Shown here in pieces: positions 58,655 through 64,000 of a DNA stretch of 64,000 nt. The notes beneath the pieces were generated by a model. The model had not been told where the DNA came from. It saw only the letters and a program-made list of their open reading frames with translations, and did no database searches. Both the position numbers and the translations under genes were made by a program. Within the stretch, counting starts at the first letter, position 1. Each line of letters begins with the position of its first letter. The stretch is from Bradyrhizobium sp. CCBAU 51627 (lineage in GTDB: Bacteria > Pseudomonadota > Alphaproteobacteria > Rhizobiales > Xanthobacteraceae), in NCBI RefSeq assembly GCF_028128765.1, contig NZ_LBJG01000024.1:620001-684000 (forward strand), given 5' to 3'.

Positions 58655-58755
58655 CGTCATTCCGGGGCGCCGCATAGCGGCGAGCCCGGAATCCATAACC
58701 ACGATCGTGAGTATGGATTCCGGGCCTGCGCCTCGCGGCGCATCCCGGAATGACG
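58655..58755. repeat. Extragenic palindromic element of Bradyrhizobium/Rhodopseudomonas type
   Basis: CGTCATTCCGGGGCG at the left end pairs with the CGCATCCCGGAATGACG at the right end, and an inner GAATCCAT-ATGGATTC pair forms a second arm. The about 100-base element lies between hmgA and fahA. I recall this CATTCCGGG/CCCGGAATG type as highly repeated between genes in this group of bacteria. It may act as an mRNA processing or transcription attenuation site within the operon. Confidence 0.85.
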
Positions 58756-58791
58756 GCGGATAGATTGTCAAAAACATCCGGCAGGAAACCA

Positions 58792-60108
58792 ATGCCCCAC
58801 CCCAACGACCCCAGCCTCCGCTCCTTCATCGACGTCGATCCCGCCTCCGACTTCCCGATCCAGAACCTGCCCTACGGCGCGTTCTCGACCGCGGCGAATC
58901 CGACGCCACGGGTCGGGGTGGCGATCGGAAATTACGTGCTCGATCTCTGGGAGCTCGAGCAGGACTCGCGGCTCGATGTCGGACCGCTCGGCGTGTTCTC
59001 CGGACCCTTGCTCAATGCTTTCATGGCGCTCGGGCCAAAAGTCTGGAGCAAGACCAGGGCGCGGATCAGCGAGCTGCTGCGCGCGGATCATCCGGAGCTG
59101 CGCGATAACGAGGAGCTGCGCAGCCGCGCGCTCGTGCCGATGCGCGAGGCAAGACTGCATCTGCCGTTCGCGGTCTCCGGCTACACCGATTTCTATTCGT
59201 CGAAGGAGCACGCCACCAATGTCGGCGTGATGTTCCGTGGCAAGGACAATGCGCTGCAGCCGAACTGGCTGCACATGCCGATCGCCTATAATGGCCGTGC
59301 GTCCACCGTTGTGGTCTCCGGCACCAAGGTGAAGCGGCCGCGCGGGCAATTGAAGCCGCCGAATGTCGACGTGCCGAGTTTTGGGCCATGCAAGCGGCTT
59401 GATTTCGAGCTGGAGATGGGCGTCGTGATCGGCCAGCCGTCGCCGATGGGCGGCATGCTCACCGAGAGCCAAGCCGAGGAGATGATCTTCGGCTTCGTGC
59501 TGCTCAACGACTGGAGCGCGCGCGACATCCAGCAATGGGAATATGTGCCGCTCGGGCCGTTCCTGGCGAAAGCTTTCGCGACCTCGATCAGCCCCTGGGT
59601 GGTGACGCGCGAGGCGCTGGAGCCGTTCCGCCTGAAGGGGCCGGAGCAAGAGCCGGTGCCGCTGGATTATCTCAAGCAGGCGAAGCCACAGAACTACGAT
59701 GTCGAGCTCGATGTCTCCTTGCGCGCCGCCGGTGCCGACGCGCCTGCCAACATCAGCCGTACCAATTTCAAGTACATGTATTGGTCCTCGGTGCAGCAAT
59801 TGATGCACCATGCGTCGAGTGGTTGCGCGATGAACGTCGGCGATCTCCTCGGCAGCGGCACCATCTCCGGCCCGGAGAAGAATCAGCGCGGCAGCTTGCT
59901 GGAGATCTGCTGGAACGGCACCGAGCCGGTCGAACTGCCCGGCGGCGCCAAGCGCTCGTTCCTGGAAGACGGCGACAGCCTCGTTATGCGCGGCTGGTGC
60001 CAGGGCAACGGCTATCGCGTCGGGTTTGGCGAGGTCGAGGGGAGGATACTTCCGGCGGAGCGAGAGCACAGTGTCCTAACGGTAAGCAGCATGGGCACAA
60101 CGCGCTAG
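58792..60108 (+). CDS. fahA: Fumarylacetoacetase
   Basis: A 438-residue fumarylacetoacetate hydrolase, the last step of homogentisate degradation, giving fumarate and acetoacetate. It has the N-terminal domain FPIQNLPYGAFSTAANPTPRVGVAIG, the catalytic/metal regions FAVSGYTDFYSSKEHATNVG, FELEMGVVIGQ (metal Glu pair) and LLNDWSARDIQQWEYVPLGPFL, and SSGCAMNVGDLLGSGTISGPE near the end. ATG 58792 agrees with family starts. The last residues after FGEVEGRILPA (a Ser/Thr-rich tail of about 16) look foreign to the family, and the DNA there already resembles the neighbouring accessory region, so the end may have been altered by a junction. An operator-type palindrome starts 11 bases after the stop. 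Confidence 0.95.
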   Translation: MPHPNDPSLRSFIDVDPASDFPIQNLPYGAFSTAANPTPRVGVAIGNYVLDLWELEQDSRLDVGPLGVFSGPLLNAFMALGPKVWSKTRARISELLRADHPELRDNEELRSRALVPMREARLHLPFAVSGYTDFYSSKEHATNVGVMFRGKDNALQPNWLHMPIAYNGRASTVVVSGTKVKRPRGQLKPPNVDVPSFGPCKRLDFELEMGVVIGQPSPMGGMLTESQAEEMIFGFVLLNDWSARDIQQWEYVPLGPFLAKAFATSISPWVVTREALEPFRLKGPEQEPVPLDYLKQAKPQNYDVELDVSLRAAGADAPANISRTNFKYMYWSSVQQLMHHASSGCAMNVGDLLGSGTISGPEKNQRGSLLEICWNGTEPVELPGGAKRSFLEDGDSLVMRGWCQGNGYRVGFGEVEGRILPAEREHSVLTVSSMGTTR

Positions 60109-60119
60109 CATCCCTTGCC

Positions 60120-60135
60120 TGTATCGCCAGATACA
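60120..60135. promoter_or_regulatory. Crp-family operator before the TrpXYZ-type transporter
   Basis: TGTATC-GCCA-GATACA is a perfect palindrome 91 bases before ATG 60227. TATCTA at 60157-60162 is where a -10 box would stand if the site were centred at about -41. Confidence 0.65.
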
Positions 60136-60226
60136 GCCCTCCCGAGTGCCTTCAGCTATCTACTCGCCAGGAGCAGATTGTGCCGGCCTCGAGTGCTCAG
60201 AGCGCAGTCATCTGGAGAGAAACATC

Positions 60227-61213
60227 ATGGGTGGTTACGCTTGGAAGAAAAGCGCTTTTGCAGTCGTCGTCGGAGCGTGGGCCTTAACGACGGCGCCGGC
60301 TGTTCACGCCGCAGAAAAAGTTAAAGTCTACATCACCGCCATTGTGCAGCATCCGCAACTCGATGCCGTCCGTGACGGTGTCGTCGAGAAGCTCAAAGCC
60401 GCTGGCTATGGCGAAGATCGCCTCCAGGTCGTCTACGAGTCTGCACAAGGCCAAGCCGCCATCGCAGCGCAAATAGCGAGGAAGTTCGCAGGCGATCGCC
60501 CCGATGTAATTGTCGCCATCTCCACTCCCTCCGCGCAGGCGGTCGCCTCGGCCACGAAAGACATTCCGATCGTATTCAGCGCGGTCACAGACCCCGTGGC
60601 GGCAGGCCTGATCAAGTCCTTCAAAGCGTCGGGAACGGGAAATATCGCCGGCGTTTCGGACATGTCGCCCATCAAGGAGCAGCTCCAGCTGGCAAAGCAG
60701 ATCATGCCAAACCTGAAACGTGTTGGAGCCCCGTACAATCCAGGCGAAGCTAATTCGGTCGTGCTCGTAAAACTCCTGAAGCAGTATGGCGAAGAAATGG
60801 GGATTGAAATTGTCGCGCCCCCCGCGAACGGAACTGCTTTTGTAAAGAACGCTACTCAAAGTCTTGTTGGTAAGGTCGACGCGATCTTCTCGCTTGCGGA
60901 CAATTCTGTCACGGCGGCGTCAGCTACACTTTTGCAAGTGGCCGGTGAGCACAACATTCCAGTGTTTGGAAACGCTGCCGATTCCAATTTCGATCAGGGC
61001 ACGCTCGCCGCGCTTGGATTTAGCTATCTGAGCATCGGCCGTCAGACCGGCGATATGGTCTTGAGGATCCTCAAGGGAGAAAACGTCGGCAAGATCGATT
61101 CCGAGACTACCAAAGAAACAGCTGTGGTCATCAACAAGAAGCTTGCCGATCGTCTGGGCATCGGTATTCCGGACGGCCTGCTCAAGAACGCTGCCGTCAA
61201 AGTGATGAATTAA
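60227..61213 (+). CDS. ABC transporter substrate-binding protein, TrpX/YnbD (PF04392-type) family
   Basis: A 328-residue binding protein with a signal peptide (AFAVVVGAWALTTAPAVHA). The mature part reads KVKVYITAIVQHPQLDAVRDGVVEKLKAAGY, then ARKFAGDRPDVIVAISTPSAQAVASATKDIPIVFSAVTDPVAAGL and NIAGVSDMSPIKEQL, the hallmarks of the family that includes the streptococcal tryptophan/tyrosine importer TrpXYZ. The permease and ATPase genes follow directly. An aromatic amino acid or related aromatic ligand is plausible. GGAGAG precedes ATG 60227, and a perfect copy of the shared operator lies upstream. Confidence 0.9.
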   Translation: MGGYAWKKSAFAVVVGAWALTTAPAVHAAEKVKVYITAIVQHPQLDAVRDGVVEKLKAAGYGEDRLQVVYESAQGQAAIAAQIARKFAGDRPDVIVAISTPSAQAVASATKDIPIVFSAVTDPVAAGLIKSFKASGTGNIAGVSDMSPIKEQLQLAKQIMPNLKRVGAPYNPGEANSVVLVKLLKQYGEEMGIEIVAPPANGTAFVKNATQSLVGKVDAIFSLADNSVTAASATLLQVAGEHNIPVFGNAADSNFDQGTLAALGFSYLSIGRQTGDMVLRILKGENVGKIDSETTKETAVVINKKLADRLGIGIPDGLLKNAAVKVMN

Positions 61214-61231
61214 CTGCTCTCGCAGGTTCAA

Positions 61232-62161
61232 ATGAGCATTATCTCCGTTGCGGGTGCGGTTGAAGTCGGTTTGATCTATTCGCTCGTGTCGCTTGGAATC
61301 TTCCTGGCTTTTCAGGTCCTCAGCTTTCAGGACCTGACGGCGGATGGAAGCTTCTCTCTCGGCGCTGCCGTTGCAGCAACAATGATCGTTGCTGGCTATA
61401 ATCCGTGGACCGCGACGGTCGTAGCTGTGCTTGCTGGCTTTGCGGCAGGCCTTGTCACCGCCTTTCTCAGCATCCGCGTTAGGATCGTGAACCTGATCGC
61501 CAGCATGCTGACGCTGACGGCGCTGTTCTCGATTAACTTGCGGATCATGGGTGCGCCAAACGTTGCGCTGCTCGGCAAGAACACGATTTTCACGCCTCTA
61601 GGCACGACCTTCGGCTGGCCGGCCTGGCTCGGCAATCCGATTGCGATTTTCGTGGGCGTATCCGTGCTTACCGCCTTGTTTGCGTGGTTCATGAAGAGCG
61701 AGTTTGGGCTCGCGATGCGCGCGACAGGTGCCAATCCGCGAATGGCGCGTTCTTCGACCAGCCTGCATATTTATGTGGGGCTGGCGATTGCCAACGGGTT
61801 CATCGCGCTGGGTGGCTGTCTATTTGCTCAAAGCAACAGCTTTGCGGATATCACGGTCGGCGTGGGGTCTATCGTGGCCGGCCTTGCCGCCGTCATCCTG
61901 GGAGAAGCCTTGGTTCGCTCCGGCAACATCGTGTGGGTGATCGTCGGAACCGTGATCGGCTCGGTGCTCTATCGATTTGCGGTCTCGATCGCCTTGGAAT
62001 CGGAATGGATCGGACTAAGCGCCGGCGATCTCAACCTTGTGACCGCGGTTCTGGTGGCTGTCGCGATGATGCTGAGAATACCGCGCTTCCGAGCTCTTTC
62101 GAGGAAGTTGATGCAGCGCTTCAATCAGAAGGCCGTTGCTACTCAAAGGAGCGGCGCGTGA
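61232..62161 (+). CDS. ABC transporter permease, TrpY-type
   Basis: A 309-residue permease of the LIV-permease superfamily in the short TrpY-type form: EVGLIYSLVSLGIFLAFQVLSFQDLTADGSFSLGAAVAA, then RVRIVNLIASMLTLTALFSINLRIMG, FGLAMRATGANPRMARSS and ANGFIALGGCLFAQSNSFADITVGVGSIVAGLAAVILGEAL. The FQDLTADGSF stretch is diagnostic of this group. It is 18 bases after the binding-protein gene and overlaps the ATPase start. A single permease gene suggests a homodimeric channel. Confidence 0.92.
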   Translation: MSIISVAGAVEVGLIYSLVSLGIFLAFQVLSFQDLTADGSFSLGAAVAATMIVAGYNPWTATVVAVLAGFAAGLVTAFLSIRVRIVNLIASMLTLTALFSINLRIMGAPNVALLGKNTIFTPLGTTFGWPAWLGNPIAIFVGVSVLTALFAWFMKSEFGLAMRATGANPRMARSSTSLHIYVGLAIANGFIALGGCLFAQSNSFADITVGVGSIVAGLAAVILGEALVRSGNIVWVIVGTVIGSVLYRFAVSIALESEWIGLSAGDLNLVTAVLVAVAMMLRIPRFRALSRKLMQRFNQKAVATQRSGA

Positions 62162-62952
62162 TTCGGCTCTCCAACGTCCAATGCACATTCAACCGGGACA
62201 CGGTTCTAGAGACGAGGGCACTCCGCGATATCTCGCTAAGCATCGCTGCCGGAGAGTTCGTTACCGTCATCGGCAGCAACGGCGCCGGCAAATCCACATT
62301 GCTCAGCGTTATGTCCGGTGAAGCGCCGGTGACGTCGGGCAAGGTCGAGATTTTCGATGTCGACGTAACGAAGCTGCCCGCGCACCGCCGTGCCAGCTCG
62401 ATAGCCAGGGTGTTCCAGGATCCGCTGATGGGGACGTGCGCCGGCCTCACCATCGAGGAGAATATGGCGATGGCGGCGAAGCGCGGTCAATTGCGCGGGG
62501 CTGCTCTGGCATCGAACAGGACGTTGCGATCGCTCTTCCGCGAGGAGCTGTCGAAGCTGGGACTTGGGATCGAGAACAGGCTTGGCGAGCTCATGGGCAT
62601 GCTCTCCGGTGGGCAGCGACAAGCTGTGAGTCTGATCATGGCGTCACTCGCAAAGTCGGACATCCTGCTCTTGGATGAGCACACATCAGCGCTCGACCCC
62701 GGAAGTGCCAAATTCGTGCTTGAGCTGACCGACAGGATCGTCTCTGAGAAGAAGCTGACGACGTTGATGGTAACCCACTCTATGGGCCTGGCTCTCCAAC
62801 ATGGAACGCGAACGATCATGCTCGATGCAGGCAAGATCATTATGGACCTCTCTGGCGCCGAAAGAAGGTCGGCCACGGTAGAGGACCTCCTGAGCATGTT
62901 CACCAAAATCCGCGGCAAGGTGATCGACGAGGATGCGCTGCTGCTCGCGTGA
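62158..62952 (+). CDS. ABC transporter ATPase, TrpZ-type
   Basis: A 264-residue ATPase starting at GTG with ATGA-like overlap of the permease stop. Motifs: GSNGAGKST near residue 42, ARVFQDPLMGTCAGLTIEENM, LSGGQRQAVSLIMASLAKSDILLLDEHTSALDP (Walker B with His after Glu, typical of this group) and TLMVTHSM with the switch His. It closes the TrpXYZ-type importer. The 148 bases after it, before the ThDP gene, show no other element. Confidence 0.92.
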   Translation: MIRLSNVQCTFNRDTVLETRALRDISLSIAAGEFVTVIGSNGAGKSTLLSVMSGEAPVTSGKVEIFDVDVTKLPAHRRASSIARVFQDPLMGTCAGLTIEENMAMAAKRGQLRGAALASNRTLRSLFREELSKLGLGIENRLGELMGMLSGGQRQAVSLIMASLAKSDILLLDEHTSALDPGSAKFVLELTDRIVSEKKLTTLMVTHSMGLALQHGTRTIMLDAGKIIMDLSGAERRSATVEDLLSMFTKIRGKVIDEDALLLA

Positions 62953-63100
62953 CGATTTTAGGACGCAAAGGTCAGCGTTCGTCGTTGCTGGTTAGGCAGT
63001 AGCCGCCGGTCGCGGAGTTTCTTGCTTGCCAGGCCTCCAAGACGCATCCCAACGGCTCGGCACATAGGGGCAGAAGCGGCTCTCTCAGGAATACAGGTAA

Positions 63101-64000
63101 GTGACAGAAGGCAAAAGTGAAACGACAGGGCGAAAGATCGCACGCGCATTGGTAGCGCACGGGGTGGATACGGTCTTCGGAGTCCCGGGGGCCCATACCT
63201 ACGATCTTATGGACGGGCTGTATGCGGAGCGAAATGCGCTGCGCTTCATCTCGACGCGCCACGAGCAGGGGGCCGGATATATGGCGTACGGGTATGCCAA
63301 ATGCTCCGGACGTCCCGGCATCTACACCGTAGTGCCGGGGCCTGGCGTTCTCAACTCCGGCGCCGCGCTCTGCACGGCGTACGGCGCAAATGCGCCCGTG
63401 ATGTGTATCACGGGAAACATCATGTCCCATCTGATCGGCCGCGGGCGTGGTCAGCTTCATGAGCTGCCCGATCAACTCGCGACGCTTCGCGGACTGACGA
63501 GAGGCGCCGAGCATATTGATCATCCAAGCGCCACCTATGCCACTATGGCGAGCTTGTTTGCACGCATGACCTCGGGGAGGCGCGGGCCGGTCGCTGTGGA
63601 GGCACCTTGGGACGTTTTCGGGCAGAGGGCGCTGATCGAAGAGCCTATGATCGGAACGGCATCGCCGGCACCGGCACCTGATCCGGATGCGATCAAGGCG
63701 GCGGCTGCGCTGATTGCCGGCGCTCGGAATCCCCTGATCATCGTGGGCGGCGGCGCCGTTGATGCAGCCGACGAGGTGCGCGCGCTCTCGCATCATCTGC
63801 AGGCCCCCGTAACGTCTTATCGCTCAGGAAAAGGTGTGCTCTCGGCAGACGATCCCAATTGGCTCAACTTTGTCGCAGCATCCTCTTTCTTTCGCAACGT
63901 CGATTTGCTGATCGGGATTGGGAGCCGGCTTCATATGACCTGGCGCTCTCATCCGCCGCGGCTGAAGACAATCCGGATCGATATTGATCCGGTCGAGATG
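63101..64000 (+). CDS. ThDP-dependent enzyme, acetolactate-synthase-like, N-terminal part
   Basis: The frame runs to the window edge, giving about 300 residues. It begins at GTG with GRKIARALVAHGVDTVFGVPGAHTYDLMDGL, the catalytic Glu in TRHEQGAGYMAYGYAKCSG, PGPGVLNSGAALCTAYGANAPVMCITG, then the central domain with NPLIIVGGGAVDAADEV and DLLIGIGSRLHMTW. This is the acetolactate synthase/benzoylformate decarboxylase layout, missing its PP domain only because of the edge. AGG upstream gives a weak ribosome site. It follows a TrpXYZ-type importer and may use its substrate, for example an arylpyruvate. It is clearly different from the enzyme at 54335. Confidence 0.87.
   Translation, partial: MTEGKSETTGRKIARALVAHGVDTVFGVPGAHTYDLMDGLYAERNALRFISTRHEQGAGYMAYGYAKCSGRPGIYTVVPGPGVLNSGAALCTAYGANAPVMCITGNIMSHLIGRGRGQLHELPDQLATLRGLTRGAEHIDHPSATYATMASLFARMTSGRRGPVAVEAPWDVFGQRALIEEPMIGTASPAPAPDPDAIKAAAALIAGARNPLIIVGGGAVDAADEVRALSHHLQAPVTSYRSGKGVLSADDPNWLNFVAASSFFRNVDLLIGIGSRLHMTWRSHPPRLKTIRIDIDPVEM

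Noticed and set aside
58768..60069. Long minus-strand frame opposite fahA
   Set aside because: High GC in the third position of fahA creates this open antisense frame; the translation is His/Arg-rich and matches no family.
1..64000. Search for tRNA, rRNA, CRISPR, insertion sequences, integrases or attachment repeats
   Set aside because: None was recognised by eye; short direct repeats or a tRNA fragment could still be missed without computation.

Overview
The window looks like an alphaproteobacterial chromosome segment, most likely Bradyrhizobium or a close relative. The reasons are the moderately high GC, the homogentisate operon (MBL-fold protein, hmgA, fahA), the CATTCCGGG-type extragenic palindrome at 58655-58755, and a large number of ABC uptake systems for small organic acids. 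I saw no rRNA, tRNA, CRISPR array, insertion sequence or integrase. Almost the whole window is an accessory-type region for uptake and breakdown of aromatic and amide or amine compounds.

Layout. 1-5012: end of a beta-lactamase-fold hydrolase, an exported BacA/prephenate-dehydratase-like protein, and a peptide/nickel-type ABC transporter. 5089-13120: maleylacetoacetate isomerase, then a homoprotocatechuate meta-cleavage set (aldehyde dehydrogenase, RidA, extradiol dioxygenase; two-component flavin oxygenase and its reductase) with two Crp/Fnr-family regulators. 13301-24201: one long operon (LIV-type ABC transporter, amidase, alpha/beta hydrolase, RidA, fused indolepyruvate:ferredoxin oxidoreductase). 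24251-30863: a decayed MBL gene, an exported prephenate dehydratase with ACT domain, then a LysR-controlled set (binding protein, nitroreductase, hydroxylaminobenzoate lyase/mutase-like protein, 3-hydroxyanthranilate dioxygenase) that reads as a nitrobenzoate pathway. 31137-36014: a family 5 binding protein, an amidase and an amidohydrolase. 36259-51791: an IclR-associated block with three more YtcJ-type amidohydrolases, a CHM isomerase, ferredoxin and reductase, a Rieske oxygenase, a glutamine-synthetase-like ligase and a complete LIV transporter. 51889-56101: orphan LIV binding protein, a third Crp regulator and a ThDP enzyme. 56339-60108: MBL protein, hmgA and fahA, more core-like in base use. 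60227-64000: a TrpXYZ-type ABC transporter and the start of a second ThDP enzyme.

Two regulatory signatures tie the region together. The first is a 16-bp palindrome, TGTATC-N4-GATACA, in exact or degenerate form. It has the half-site geometry expected of a Crp-family dimer and lies in nearly every intergenic region in front of the uptake and ring-cleavage genes, often about 58-67 bases before the start codon. The second is a 17-bp palindrome, TGTTCG-N5-CGAACA, that occurs three times, each 15-18 bases before a start codon, around the IclR gene. I infer two regulons: a Crp-type one for arylpyruvate, hydroxyphenylacetate and amide uptake and catabolism, and an IclR-type one for the Rieske/ligase/amidohydrolase pathway.
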